A stretch of DNA of 35,512 bases from an uncultured Coriobacteriaceae bacterium (GCA_902783925.1 CACZSV010000167.1:1-35512), one strand, 5' to 3'. Shown: positions 15,320 to 25,106, counted from the stretch's first letter. Notes: generated by a model not told the origin, from the sequence alone. Numbers and translations are program-made.

Positions 15320-16003
15320 CTACCCGTTCTCGCGAAGCTCCTGACGAGTGAGACGAACTAAGCGAGCCGGAGTGCTCATCAACGCGAGCGCAGCATCGAT
15401 AAACTTATCGGGCCGCAGGGCCCCTTCGTTACCTTGGAATGTCGAAAAACGCATGACGACACACGTATCTTCGGCTGAAAATACCGGGGCTTCGATTAAA
15501 CGGCCTTCAAATGCAACCTGCTTGACCTTTTCTGCACGTCCTTTTCTTTTGATGACCTCGATATAGCCTTTTTCGAGTAGCTCTCCAAAGGCGCAACGGA
15601 GCGCCTCGAGCATTTCCCGCACATCCCCATCACAAGAAAACTCTGCCTCCCACAGGCTCAGGGGATATGTCACGTCGATTGCGTCCGCACGGACGTCGAC
15701 ATAGAAGCATTCGAGGGGCATAAGATTGCGCGGCGCGGCCAATTGCAGGCGCTCGAGCGCGCGTTCCGCATCGATATAGCTCTGCAAACGGACATCGAGG
15801 TATTCTCCTGCGGAACCTGCGCCAACGGGCAGCGCAGGGCCAAAAGCGACCTTCATATGTGGACTGAACCCTTCGGTCACAGCAAAGGGCAATCCAGCAC
15901 GACGAACCACGCGCTCCATGGAGCGAATGGTCTCGAGATGAGACAAATACGCGAGGCGGCCGCGAATCTCGTACTTAACCCTGAGGCGGAACCCATCGCT
16001 CAT
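15320..16003 (-). CDS. TIGR03936 family radical SAM-linked protein (DUF2344)
   Basis: This 227-residue protein belongs to a family of unknown function encoded beside, or fused to, the TIGR03960 radical SAM protein. The N-terminal LRVKYEIRGRLAYLSHLETI (about 6-25), GLPFAVTEGFSPHMKVAFGP and LPVGAGSAGEYLDV segments are typical. The ATG at 16003 overlaps the stop of the radical SAM gene as ATGA. In many Gram-positives the next gene is rng/rne and then rplU-rpmA; here the next stretch is the repeat region. Its role, perhaps in tRNA or RNA metabolism, is not established. Confidence 0.88.
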   Translation of the reverse strand: MSDGFRLRVKYEIRGRLAYLSHLETIRSMERVVRRAGLPFAVTEGFSPHMKVAFGPALPVGAGSAGEYLDVRLQSYIDAERALERLQLAAPRNLMPLECFYVDVRADAIDVTYPLSLWEAEFSCDGDVREMLEALRCAFGELLEKGYIEVIKRKGRAEKVKQVAFEGRLIEAPVFSAEDTCVVMRFSTFQGNEGALRPDKFIDAALALMSTPARLVRLTRQELRENG

Positions 16004-17931
16004 AATCGTGCCTCCGGCAAGACGCGCTTGACCTGCGTGCTGTTGTGAACGTGGAGGTCCTGGCATACTCCGCATTGCGAACATGGTCCAAAGCTGCAAT
16101 CGGGGGTTGTCATGGCCTCATGCGCCTTTTGACGTTCGCTTCTTAGAAATGCCTCGCTCACGCCGCACGAGATATGACTCCAGGGTAGCAACGCGCCTTC
16201 TTCGTACTCGCACACGGCGCGTTGCATAATGGGCACGCCGCATGCCTGTCCTGCCTGCTGCCAGGCGTCGAAATTGAATTGCTCGGTCCACGCGTCAAAG
16301 CGCGCGCCATTTTTCCACGCCTGTTCGATGAGCTCGGCGCATTCACGTCCACCGCGTGCAAGCACTGCTTCGACATAGCTCGTTGCGGAGTCGTGCCAGC
16401 GCAGGTCGATTCCCTTCTTCGGAAAGCTGCCGCGCAGCACTTCGATGCGATGCTGGATTTCTTCCAGAGGAATCTGTCCGTCCCATTGAAAGGGAGTGCA
16501 GGGCTTTGGAATAAAGAGCGCAACAGAAACCGTAAGACGGATGTTTCGCGGCTGATCATCGGGAATGGCATCCTTGGCGGCACGATACACCCGCTTGCAT
16601 AATGCCCCGATACCAGCAACGTCTTCATCGGTTTCGCCCGGAAGCCCGATCATGAAATACAGCTTGAAACCGCGCCAGCCAGCCTCGACCGCACCAATCA
16701 CAGCTTGCATCAGGTCGTCTTCCGTAACGCCTTTGTTGATGCTGTCGCGCATACGCTGGGTGCCTGCCTCGGGTGCCAAGGTCAGACCGCCTTTTTTCTC
16801 CCCTGCAGCCAGGCGGGCAAGCTCCACCCCCAGCGCATCGACACGCTGGCTTGGAAGGCTCACGCTCTTGCCCGTGCCGTAAAATCTCGTATTCAGGCGC
16901 CTGAGCATTTGCCCGATGGTCGAATGGTCTGTTGAAGAAAGCGAAGTGAGCGACACCTCGTCATATCCTGTGCATGCGAGCCCTTCGGCAACGGCACTGA
17001 TAATAGTATCGGCGCTGCGCTCGCGAACGGGACGATATATCATGCCCGCCTGGCAAAAGCGACAGCCTCTGTTACACCCACGCAGTATTTCCACCGCCAG
17101 CCTGTCGTGCACGAGCTCGCTATAGGGAACGATAAGACGTGGCAGCGCCTTGAGGGTATCGAATTCTTGAATGACCCGCTTTACAACACGAGGCGAGACA
17201 TCATCAAAACGGGGTTGTGCGACGGTGTATCCGCGCATTTCGGAGGATAAACCCTCGATACGCTGGTCGTGCGTCTCGTACAAGCTGGGAACATACACGC
17301 CCTCGACATGCGAAAGTTCACGCAGGATCTGCTCCCGAGATGCCCCCGCCTGTTTCATGCGCCTATGGAGCAACGCGACCTCAAGATCGAGCTCTTCTCC
17401 CTCGCCAATGAAGAACGCGTCGAAAAACGACGCCAGCGGCTCTGGGTTGTACGCAAGCGGGCCGCCGCCAAAGACGAGCGGATCGTCTTCTGTGCGGTCA
17501 CAAGCATGCAGTGCAATGCCACTCAGGTCGAGAAACTCGAGGATGTTGGTCGAGGCCATCTCGTGGGGAAGCGTGATGCCCACAAAATCGAAATCGCACA
17601 CGGGCGTGTATGTCTCGAGCGAAGCGAGCGGCAGCTTTGAAGCGCGCATGGCGGTAATCATGTCGACCCATGGAAGGTAGGCACGCTCGCAATAGATACG
17701 CTCATTTGCATTGAGGCAATCGTACAGGACGGCGATAGCTTGATTCGCTTGCCCTATTTCGTAAGTATCTGGATACACGAGGACGGCATGGTAGTCGGCA
17801 TCGGACTTTTCGCTTGGCTCGACGCTTCCCCATTCCTGCCCAAGATAACGCGATGGTTTCTCCACGCGAGCAACGAGTGGAGCGAATTGGTTCCAGAGAT
17901 CGTCATTGACGGCAAATCTAGTTTTCGGCAT
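16000..17931 (-). CDS. TIGR03960 family B12-binding-domain radical SAM protein
   Basis: The 643-residue protein has an N-terminal cobalamin-binding-like Rossmann region (about 45-200, PDTYEIG, VGITLPHE, FGGGPLAYNPEP). A radical SAM core follows, with the CxxxCxxC motif C286, C290 and C293 (RGCNRGCRFCQAGM). The usual downstream elements are present (GLTLAPEAGTQRMRD, KLYFMIGLPGETDED). A C-terminal cysteine cluster (CSFGPCSQCGVC) may hold a further Fe-S centre. The reaction is unknown. It is followed by its DUF2344 partner with a four-base overlap, and preceded by the DUF697 gene with a 14-base overlap, so translation is probably coupled. Confidence 0.92.
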   Translation of the reverse strand: MPKTRFAVNDDLWNQFAPLVARVEKPSRYLGQEWGSVEPSEKSDADYHAVLVYPDTYEIGQANQAIAVLYDCLNANERIYCERAYLPWVDMITAMRASKLPLASLETYTPVCDFDFVGITLPHEMASTNILEFLDLSGIALHACDRTEDDPLVFGGGPLAYNPEPLASFFDAFFIGEGEELDLEVALLHRRMKQAGASREQILRELSHVEGVYVPSLYETHDQRIEGLSSEMRGYTVAQPRFDDVSPRVVKRVIQEFDTLKALPRLIVPYSELVHDRLAVEILRGCNRGCRFCQAGMIYRPVRERSADTIISAVAEGLACTGYDEVSLTSLSSTDHSTIGQMLRRLNTRFYGTGKSVSLPSQRVDALGVELARLAAGEKKGGLTLAPEAGTQRMRDSINKGVTEDDLMQAVIGAVEAGWRGFKLYFMIGLPGETDEDVAGIGALCKRVYRAAKDAIPDDQPRNIRLTVSVALFIPKPCTPFQWDGQIPLEEIQHRIEVLRGSFPKKGIDLRWHDSATSYVEAVLARGGRECAELIEQAWKNGARFDAWTEQFNFDAWQQAGQACGVPIMQRAVCEYEEGALLPWSHISCGVSEAFLRSERQKAHEAMTTPDCSFGPCSQCGVCQDLHVHNSTQVKRVLPEARL

Positions 17932-18949
17932 TCGCCGTCGTCCCCAAAACAGCCTTCTCGAAAATGCCCGTGCCTTTGCTTACAACCGGCTCGGCGCTCG
18001 TCCACGCCTTATCGACGACGTCTTCCAACGCGTGCAGCTTGCCCTTCTCCTCGTAGTATTCCGCAGCCGTCAAAGCCATGGCCATAGTCCCCGATGCGGC
18101 AACGGCGGGTTTGATGAGCCAGCCGAGCACGGGAATCAAGGTGATGAGCTTGCGCGCAATAGCCCTGAGACCAAGGCCACCGAGCACAACAGCCGCAACT
18201 TCTTTTATGCGGTCTCCATTGATCTCCCGCCCGTACACGCTCGCAATCTGAATCATCATTTTGGCTTGATTGAGCGTGATGAGTGGCATATCGGCGCCAG
18301 GCAGGAAGAAAAGCAAGCTGATGGCGCCGTTTTGGATTGTGTTCTCTTTTCCGAGTTCGATAGTCAACGGATGGCGCAGAAACGGAAAGTCCGATGCTAG
18401 GGCAAGAGATTTGGATGGCACGTTTTGCACAATCCAAGAACCAAGATTCTCGAGCGGGCGATTGGCGGTACTCGTGTCAATATCGATGATGTCGTCCAAA
18501 GAAATGCCTGTACCCACAGCCGGGACGTTCGCATTTCCTGCAACATTGGAAATGGTGTTTTCTTTCATGGTCACATTGGCGTATATCTGCGCGTCGGCGG
18601 GGCTGTCGGCAAAGAAGGTCTCGCCTCGAGCAATGATGATGATTGCCGGAACACCTTTTGACTTTGCCGTCTCGATGGTATCGCCCAGAAGCATCGAGTC
18701 TCCGCCTACTACAACGCAGAGATCTGATCTCTTGGATATCGCCGGCACGGACGAGGAAAGTACGTGATCGACAATGACGGCATTAGACCGAACATCCACA
18801 AAAGCCTCGAGGACCATATCGGTGAGCTTGCTGCTTGCAGTCGGATCGAAGACAAGCTCGACGCGCACGCGTTGGTCACGCTCTTGGCCAATCTTTACAA
18901 CTGACTCAGCCAGTTTCTTAACATCGATTGGCATGCTCGGAATTTTCAT
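17918..18949 (-). CDS. DUF697-like membrane-associated protein of unknown function
   Basis: The 343-residue protein has an N-terminal alpha/beta region with hydrophobic strands (VRVELVFDP, LCVVVGGDSMLL, GVPAIIIIARG) but no clear P-loop. The C-terminal half (about 235-320) resembles DUF697: ASVYGREINGDRIKEVAAVV, then GLGLRAIARKLITLIPVLGW and a hydrophobic Ala/Gly-rich helix. The ATG at 18949 overlaps the rodA stop (TAATG). The frame is open further upstream but only inside rodA. It sits between the rod-shape genes and the radical SAM pair. A role in envelope growth is only suggested by position. Confidence 0.75.
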   Translation of the reverse strand: MKIPSMPIDVKKLAESVVKIGQERDQRVRVELVFDPTASSKLTDMVLEAFVDVRSNAVIVDHVLSSSVPAISKRSDLCVVVGGDSMLLGDTIETAKSKGVPAIIIIARGETFFADSPADAQIYANVTMKENTISNVAGNANVPAVGTGISLDDIIDIDTSTANRPLENLGSWIVQNVPSKSLALASDFPFLRHPLTIELGKENTIQNGAISLLFFLPGADMPLITLNQAKMMIQIASVYGREINGDRIKEVAAVVLGGLGLRAIARKLITLIPVLGWLIKPAVAASGTMAMALTAAEYYEEKGKLHALEDVVDKAWTSAEPVVSKGTGIFEKAVLGTTANAEN

Positions 18950-20172
18950 TACCCAACCTTTCCACTTCTTTTTGGAGCGCCTCCACGACGAGACCATATC
19001 GAAAGCAAGAGGCCAACGCAAATAAAGTTTGTAATCATGAACGAAGAACCATAGCTCATAAAGGGCAAAGGAATTCCTGTGATGGGCATAAGACCGAGGT
19101 CCATGCCTATATTCTCGACAATCTGGAATAACCACATGCCCATAATTCCGGTGACGACAAGCGACCCGAACAGATCCGAGGAATTAAGCCCGATGCCCAG
19201 CGCTACGGCCAGGAGCGCCAAATACAGGCCCAAAAGAACGAAGGCCCCGAGGAATCCAAATTGCTCGGCAAAGACGCAGAAGATAAAATCCGTTGCAGAT
19301 TCAGGCAGAAAGCCTCCCGAAGACTGCGTTGCGTTTCCCCATCCCTTGCCGACGATTTCTCCGCTACCCACGGCGATTTTCGCCTGGTTGAGGTTGTACG
19401 CATCATCGGCGTAGGTCGGATTGTCCTGGTCGATAAACACGAGGAGGCGACTCATCTGATACGGCTTGATAAGCTGAACGCTTCCGCCTGTCCATTCGCT
19501 GACGACGCCGTTGAAACCGAGTAGCGCCGCTACTAGAATCACCGCGATTGCGAGAGTCGAGAAAATCCAGCGTTTAGCGGCACCGCCCACGATGAGAATA
19601 CAGAAGCCGACGATTAAAATGACGAGGCCCGTACCAAGATCCTCGCGCACGAGCAATACGAACGGGATCAGGATGATGCCGACGAGCTTAAGATAATCCG
19701 CTCCCTTGGTAATGGCACCCTGATGGCGAGCCGTTGCAGAGGCAACCGCTAGAATCGTCACTGGTTTTGCGAGCTCAGAAGGTTGAAAGCTCAACGGGCC
19801 CAGCTTGATCCACGACATCGCACCGTTCACTTCCATACCCAACCCCGGCACCATGGGCAGCAGAATCAAGACGGCGTCAAACACAAGTAACGGCACGGTC
19901 AGATCGGCAAAACGCCTGTAGTCGAAAAACCAGAAGGCTACCATCACGGCTATGCCGATACCCACTCCGGCGAGCTGACGCACAATCGAGTACTCGGTTT
20001 CTGTAAGGGTTACCGCATACACGGTCACAAGACCACATGCGAGCAGCAGCACAACCAGCACGATCAGGATAATATTTGCAGGAAGCGTCGCATTTCCCGC
20101 CTGAGCAGACAGACTTGCCGAGGCAGTACGCGCGTGAACCTTTGGGGCGCTTTTGAATGGCATCTGAGGCAT
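18949..20172 (-). CDS. rodA: RodA, SEDS peptidoglycan glycosyltransferase
   Basis: RodA polymerises lipid II during side-wall growth together with PBP2. The 407-residue protein has about ten membrane segments and SEDS signatures: GAMSWIKLGPLSFQPSELAK, VLLVREDLGTGLVIL, QAKIAVGSGEIVGKGWGNAT then ESATDFIFCVFAEQFGFLG, and GIPLPFMSYGSS near the end. The start at 20172 (MPQMPFKSAP) is five bases after the PBP2 stop, with GAGGAG about 11 bases upstream; a longer frame would lie within the PBP2 gene. Direct adjacency to PBP2 marks it as the RodA rather than the FtsW paralogue. Confidence 0.95.
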   Translation of the reverse strand: MPQMPFKSAPKVHARTASASLSAQAGNATLPANIILIVLVVLLLACGLVTVYAVTLTETEYSIVRQLAGVGIGIAVMVAFWFFDYRRFADLTVPLLVFDAVLILLPMVPGLGMEVNGAMSWIKLGPLSFQPSELAKPVTILAVASATARHQGAITKGADYLKLVGIILIPFVLLVREDLGTGLVILIVGFCILIVGGAAKRWIFSTLAIAVILVAALLGFNGVVSEWTGGSVQLIKPYQMSRLLVFIDQDNPTYADDAYNLNQAKIAVGSGEIVGKGWGNATQSSGGFLPESATDFIFCVFAEQFGFLGAFVLLGLYLALLAVALGIGLNSSDLFGSLVVTGIMGMWLFQIVENIGMDLGLMPITGIPLPFMSYGSSFMITNFICVGLLLSIWSRRGGAPKRSGKVG

Positions 20173-20177
20173 ATACG

Positions 20178-22217
20178 TCAGCGCTCCTCGGTCGACGAAC
20201 CGGAAACATGCTCTGTGGACAGGCCCATTGTCGCAGCAAGCACCGAACGGACGGCCGGGGCAGCGCATGTCGCACCCGCACCGCCTTCTTCGATACAGCA
20301 CGCGCAGACATACTGCGGATCTTCTGTCGGACCATAGCCGACGTACCAGCCGTAGTTATCCTTGCCAGCGACCTCGCCCGTACCGGTTTTCCCCGAAGTG
20401 GCAACACCGAGGTCCTCGAAAATCGACTTGACAGAGCCATCCTCGACTACGCCGCGGAAACCGCTGCGCATGATTTCGATGTTTTTCTGTTCGAATTGCG
20501 GATGCACGATGCTACCTTGGTAGCGCGCACCGTCGACAGCGGTCATCGTGCCATCGGTTGATACAACCGAGCTTAGCAAGACAGGTTTGGGCACGGTGCC
20601 CGTCGCCAGCCCCGCATAGCCGCAGGCAATCTGCAGGGGCGTCACAAGAAGGTCGCCCTGACCAATGATGAGGTTCGACAAATCGCCCGGAAGCCACGCC
20701 TGGCTTTCGGGAGCATCGCGGTTGAAGCTGCGCTTCCATTCGGGCGTGGGAACACGGCCTTCTGCCTCACCCGAAAGCTCGATGCCAGTTTTCGAGCCGA
20801 ATCCCCAGCTCTTGAGATAGTCTTGCAGCGCTGTCTCGTTTTGGTTGTATTGATAGAAGCTCTTCGCGATTTCATAGAAAACCACGTCGCAGCTCTCGAC
20901 TATGCCATTATGAAAGCCGATAGACTTATGTCCGCTGGTATTCCAGCATTTCTGGGGCCATTTCTCACCAAACCCCGTCCAGGTTCCCTCGCAGTACCAC
21001 TCAGATTGCTCCGAAGCAAACCCGTATTGCAGGCCGGCAAGCCCCGTAAATCCCTTGAACGTCGAAGCGGCCGGATACAAACCCGCAATGCAGCGGTTCG
21101 AAAGCGGGTAGTCGGAGCCTTCGTCGGTCATTTCCTCCCATTTTTCGTTCGAAATGCCCCCGATAAACTCCTCTGGGTCATATGTCGGAGCAGATGCCAT
21201 GGCTATAACCTCGCCCGTTTTGCAGTTCAGACAAACAATCGCACCCGAGTGGGCATTGCCGTAGCTTGCATTGGCAGAATCCACAAACGCCTGTTGAAGC
21301 GCTTCTTCTGCCGTCCTTTGAACCTCGATGTCGATGGTTATGCGAATATCATTGCCCTGAACCGGCTCGACGGAATCCACCGCGCTCACGACCTCGCCTG
21401 CCGCGTTGATCTCGACCTGCTTGACACCGCGATCTCCCTGCAAATACGCCTCAAACGCTTGTTCGACGCCGTCTTTGCCTACGATATCACCCGATTCGTA
21501 TGCGATTCCGCCATCTTTCTTCTTGAGTTCCGCCTCGGAAATCGTGCCAGTGTATCCCAGCACATGGGCAGCCAAATCGCCAAACGGATAGGTTCGCACT
21601 GTTCGCGCTTCGATGCTGACGCCGGGAAAAGCATTTGGATGCTCAGAAATATACGCAACGGCGCGCTCTTCCACATCAAGAGCGATGACACGATCCGCCT
21701 GAGCTCCGCCCGTTTGAGACTCTGCAAGGTTCTTCACGGTCTCGCGCGGAATACCCAGGACATCGGAGAGCCGTTGCAATACGTTTCTGTCGTTTTGGAC
21801 TTCTGAATTAGCAAGCACGGCAAAGGTCGCACGGTTACCAACGAGTTCGACTCCATTGCGATCGTAGATTCGCCCACGAGGAGCAATGGTCGTGTATTCG
21901 GTAATGCGGTTTCCCTCTGCCTTTTTCGTATACTCCGCGCCGGAAACTATCTGCATCGACCAGAGCTTGACAACCAACACGCCAATAGCCGCCCCGATAA
22001 AGGCCATAAACCCAAAGAGGCGCCGGCGCGTCATCAAATCATTATCCGCACTCACGTTCGAACGCGATTCCCTGCCCGCTGAAAACCCCTCTGCGTTCGA
22101 CTTGCTAAACGCAAAGCGAGACGAATGCTTACCACTTGAGCGTGCCACAACAACAATAAGGACTATAGCCGCCACAATCAGTAATACGATAACGCCCGCG
22201 CTAATCGCTGCAGTCAT
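20178..22217 (-). CDS. mrdA: PBP2, class B transpeptidase of the elongasome
   Basis: This 679-residue protein cross-links peptidoglycan with RodA. The transpeptidase motifs are STFK (385-388), SCD at the SxN position (442-444) and KTG (610-612). The pedestal domain begins IAPRGRIYDRNG (111-122). Unusually there are two N-terminal hydrophobic segments: an extra one at about 5-26 and the canonical one at about 68-90, joined by a Ser/Arg-rich linker. The ATG at 22217 has AGGGG eight bases upstream and lies ten bases after mreD, which supports the long form. A start at Met62 (22034) would give a conventional single-pass protein. Confidence 0.94.
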   Translation of the reverse strand: MTAAISAGVIVLLIVAAIVLIVVVARSSGKHSSRFAFSKSNAEGFSAGRESRSNVSADNDLMTRRRLFGFMAFIGAAIGVLVVKLWSMQIVSGAEYTKKAEGNRITEYTTIAPRGRIYDRNGVELVGNRATFAVLANSEVQNDRNVLQRLSDVLGIPRETVKNLAESQTGGAQADRVIALDVEERAVAYISEHPNAFPGVSIEARTVRTYPFGDLAAHVLGYTGTISEAELKKKDGGIAYESGDIVGKDGVEQAFEAYLQGDRGVKQVEINAAGEVVSAVDSVEPVQGNDIRITIDIEVQRTAEEALQQAFVDSANASYGNAHSGAIVCLNCKTGEVIAMASAPTYDPEEFIGGISNEKWEEMTDEGSDYPLSNRCIAGLYPAASTFKGFTGLAGLQYGFASEQSEWYCEGTWTGFGEKWPQKCWNTSGHKSIGFHNGIVESCDVVFYEIAKSFYQYNQNETALQDYLKSWGFGSKTGIELSGEAEGRVPTPEWKRSFNRDAPESQAWLPGDLSNLIIGQGDLLVTPLQIACGYAGLATGTVPKPVLLSSVVSTDGTMTAVDGARYQGSIVHPQFEQKNIEIMRSGFRGVVEDGSVKSIFEDLGVATSGKTGTGEVAGKDNYGWYVGYGPTEDPQYVCACCIEEGGAGATCAAPAVRSVLAATMGLSTEHVSGSSTEER

Positions 22218-22227
22218 GGATACGCCC

Positions 22228-22794
22228 CTATTTCAGCCGCGATTTCATACGGGGCATCTTCGTCGCCCGACCACCGATTTGCTTGCCAAGCTCAGCGCCA
22301 GTCGCGGCGCCCTCATAGCCGAGAAACAGGCCGCAGACGAGCAGGGCTGCAATAGCAAAAACAGCCGAATACAGAGACGTAGGTAGAGAATGCGCGAAGA
22401 TAGCGCCCATGCCACCTACCGCATCGGCGCTGGTGAGCATCACGGCGATACCATATCCGACCTCAGAAAAAACCGATGAAACGAGCGCAACGATGATGAC
22501 CGTCACTGGCGAAGTGATATCGATTCCCCTTGCAAGAAAACCAACTGCAAGGGCCGTGATGGTAAGAACGAGGGCCATGCAGCCGATTGTGCCGTTGCCC
22601 ATAAGGTCATACAGAAGCCCGCAGAAAAACCCGGAAACGCCTCCTGCCCCCACACCCGAGCGCAAGGCAACGAGGAGCACGGGGATGATGAGAAAATTCG
22701 GAGCGCATCCGGCAATGGCTATCGCAGGGGATAGACCGGCTTGGAGCAAAAAGCAGAGGACGAACACGATAAGATAGATAAGCGGCTTATTCAT
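22228..22794 (-). CDS. mreD: MreD, rod shape-determining membrane protein
   Basis: MreD is a multi-pass inner-membrane subunit of the elongasome. The 188-residue protein has five to six hydrophobic segments (for example IYLIVFVLCFLLQAGL, FLIIPVLLVALRSG and ALVLTITALAVGFLARGI) and the GFFCGLLYDLMGNGTIG loop typical of the family. The ATG at 22794 has AGGAGGGAGG upstream and overlaps the mreC end by eight bases. The basic C-terminus (RATKMPRMKSRLK) is probably cytosolic. Confidence 0.93.
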   Translation of the reverse strand: MNKPLIYLIVFVLCFLLQAGLSPAIAIAGCAPNFLIIPVLLVALRSGVGAGGVSGFFCGLLYDLMGNGTIGCMALVLTITALAVGFLARGIDITSPVTVIIVALVSSVFSEVGYGIAVMLTSADAVGGMGAIFAHSLPTSLYSAVFAIAALLVCGLFLGYEGAATGAELGKQIGGRATKMPRMKSRLK

Positions 22795-23923
22795 TGTTTG
22801 TCCTCCCTCCTTCAGAGCCCGAATTGCCAGCATCGGAATTGTTGCTCTGGGACTCCCCTGAATTATTCGAAGCAGAACTTGAGCCCTGATTCGATCGAGC
22901 CTTTGCCGCGGCTTCTTCTGCTGCTTTCTTCTCGGCCTCTTGGCGCGCCCTTTCTGCCTCGGCCGCTTGCTTTGACCTGCTTGTCGTACCGTTCAAAAGC
23001 GCAGTTGCGATAACGCCAACCGTACCTGGTCGAACGGTATTCGCGCTGTTTATCACCGTCTGCAACAGCGACTCATCGAGGACTGTCGATGTTTCCGATT
23101 GCGCGCCCGTAAGAATGAGGACCTCTTCGCATGAGTCGATGCTGTAAATGGGATCGACGGTAATGCGGTGGTAGAGCTTCGAGGAATCAGTCTCTATCGT
23201 GCGTACCGTGCCGATGAGAATGCCCCTCGGGTATGACCCGCCGCTTCCGGATGTGATAACGACATCGCCTTCGCCAACGGCCTTTTCAATGGGCACGTAC
23301 TCGAGCGTGAGCGTTCCATCGTAAGCACCGTGCATGATCCCATGAGCGCGTGAGTTCTGCACCATGGCAGACACGCTTGCATTCGCATCATTGATCAGGC
23401 GTACGACACAGGTATTCGATGTGACGGATTCAACCATACCGTAAAGCCCGCACGAGCTCATCACGCCCATGCCGACCCGCACTCCATCGGCAGAGCCGCG
23501 ATTCACCGTCGCCGTTCTATCCCAGCCGCTCGACGTCGACAGCACCTCTCCGCTAATCGACTCGAGACCGTAGATGTCAGAGAATTGCGACATCGTCGTC
23601 AGACGCTGGTCTTGCTGTCGATACTCCTCGAGCTCTGCAACAAGCGTACGCAGCTGCCTGTTTTCCTGCTCGAGCTTAGCTACCTCTGCGCTGTTCGACG
23701 ATTTTCCAATGGAATGGAAAGGCGCCGATATGGCAGAGCAGACACTCTCGATTGGCTTTGTGACCGTATGAACGACACCACGGGCGACGGCAAAGGGGCC
23801 GCCGCCTTCAAGGCGCACGCACAAGGTGATGAGCATTACCGAGATGACAATCAGAACAATCGGAATCCACCAAAAACTCGGGCGTCCGTTCTGACTCTGG
23901 CTGCCAAACGAGAGTCCGGGCAT
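22787..23923 (-). CDS. mreC: MreC, rod shape-determining protein
   Basis: MreC is an extracytoplasmic scaffold that links MreB to PBP2 and RodA. The 378-residue protein has one membrane segment (about 18-38), a coiled coil (about 77-110, VAKLEQENRQLRTLVAELEE) and the two beta-barrel subdomains (about 120-275, ending DPIYSIDSCEEVLILTG). It then carries a long extension: a charged Ala/Glu/Arg/Lys helix (about 315-345) and a Ser/Asn/Gly-rich low-complexity tail. The tail is not part of the family core. It lies seven bases after mreB. Confidence 0.95.
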   Translation of the reverse strand: MPGLSFGSQSQNGRPSFWWIPIVLIVISVMLITLCVRLEGGGPFAVARGVVHTVTKPIESVCSAISAPFHSIGKSSNSAEVAKLEQENRQLRTLVAELEEYRQQDQRLTTMSQFSDIYGLESISGEVLSTSSGWDRTATVNRGSADGVRVGMGVMSSCGLYGMVESVTSNTCVVRLINDANASVSAMVQNSRAHGIMHGAYDGTLTLEYVPIEKAVGEGDVVITSGSGGSYPRGILIGTVRTIETDSSKLYHRITVDPIYSIDSCEEVLILTGAQSETSTVLDESLLQTVINSANTVRPGTVGVIATALLNGTTSRSKQAAEAERARQEAEKKAAEEAAAKARSNQGSSSASNNSGESQSNNSDAGNSGSEGGRTNNE

Positions 23924-23930
23924 TATGTAG

Positions 23931-24971
23931 TTACCTCTGTTGCATGTAAGGCTGCGAGAGGAAGTCTGGCGATTCGAGCACCATTGCGCATCCCTCGACC
24001 ACGTTGATCAGAGCGGTCTCGGAAACATGCACGGGCACGCCGATCTCTCCACGCAGACGCTCATCGAGACCGCGCAGCATACCGCCGCCACCCGTGAGCG
24101 TGATTCCATATTCCATGAGGTCGCTTGCAAGATCGGGCGGTGTCTCATCGAGCGTGTCCTTGACCGCCTGAATCATCTTTGCGACAGGCTCCTCGAGAGC
24201 CTCGCGCACGTCCTCGCTTTCGATACGAACCGTGCGCGGAAGGCCAGAGAGCAAGTCGCGTCCGCGAACCTCGACATCAACTTCTTCGACGAGCGGTGCG
24301 GCAGAGCCGATAGTAATCTTGATCTCTTCGGCAGTGCGCTCACCGATCGCGATGTTGTAATGGTTCTTTGCATACTGGACAACCGCCTGGTCAAAGGCAT
24401 CGCCAGCAATGCGTATAGACGTCGCGTTGACAATGCCGCCCATGCTGATGACGGCGACCTCCGTCGTTCCGCCGCCAATATCGACGACCATGGAGCCGGT
24501 GGGGCTGTCAACGGGAAGTCCCGCGCCGATTGCCGCCGCCATAGGCTCTTCGATAAGAAAGGCCTGACGCGCTCCGGCAGTAATGGTTGCCTCGAAAACC
24601 GCGCGCTTTTCGACACTCGTAACGCCGCTTGGCACGCAAACGACAACGCGTGGCTTGGGATGCCACGGCATACGGCGTCCCTGCGCCTTGCTTATGAAGT
24701 AGCGAAGCATCGCCTCGGTCACATCGAAGTCCGCGATTACACCATCTTTGAGAGGACGCAGCGCGACGATGCTGCCCGGCGTGCGGCCGAGCATTTCCTT
24801 AGCGGCAGCGCCTACCGCGAGCACGCGCTGCTCCTGCTTTTCTATTGCGACAACTGACGGTTCGTTGATAACAATACCCTCGCCCCTAACCGAGACCAAG
24901 GTGTTGGCCGTTCCAAGGTCGATAGCCATATCGCTACCGAAGTTACCGAATAATCTATCTGCCAGCGACAT
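23931..24971 (-). CDS. mreB: MreB, actin-like rod shape-determining protein
   Basis: MreB forms membrane-bound filaments that guide side-wall synthesis. The 346-residue protein has the phosphate-1 loop in MAIDLGTANTLV (15-26), the phosphate-2 region SMVVDIGGGTTEVAVIS (about 157-173) and the adenosine motif LTGGGGMLRGLDE near residue 293. All are intact and at normal length. The N-terminal MSLADRLFGNFG can serve as the amphipathic membrane-binding segment. AAGGAG precedes the ATG by five bases. It is first in the mreBCD-PBP2-rodA operon. Confidence 0.98.
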   Translation of the reverse strand: MSLADRLFGNFGSDMAIDLGTANTLVSVRGEGIVINEPSVVAIEKQEQRVLAVGAAAKEMLGRTPGSIVALRPLKDGVIADFDVTEAMLRYFISKAQGRRMPWHPKPRVVVCVPSGVTSVEKRAVFEATITAGARQAFLIEEPMAAAIGAGLPVDSPTGSMVVDIGGGTTEVAVISMGGIVNATSIRIAGDAFDQAVVQYAKNHYNIAIGERTAEEIKITIGSAAPLVEEVDVEVRGRDLLSGLPRTVRIESEDVREALEEPVAKMIQAVKDTLDETPPDLASDLMEYGITLTGGGGMLRGLDERLRGEIGVPVHVSETALINVVEGCAMVLESPDFLSQPYMQQR

Positions 24972-25080
24972 AGTCGCTCCTTACAATGGTTTCCGATAAT
25001 GAGACGTGACAATGCATTTTACATGAGCGTCAAGATACGTCACTTGCCTGCGCGAAGAATCCACAAAGGCCAACGAAACA

Positions 25081-25106
25081 GCATGGGACGACAAGTCGTC
25101 CCATGC
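25081..25106 (-). terminator. Perfect palindrome after ndk (likely terminator)
   Basis: GCATGGGACGA and TCGTCCCATGC form an 11-pair stem around a four-base loop, about 50 bases after the ndk stop. The following bases on the minus strand are TGTTTCG, a weak T-tract. The near-perfect symmetry would also suit a protein-binding site before mreB. Confidence 0.6.

Noticed and set aside
23940..24857. A 305-codon open frame on the plus strand
   Set aside because: It lies opposite mreB, which is intact and highly conserved; it is a shadow frame.
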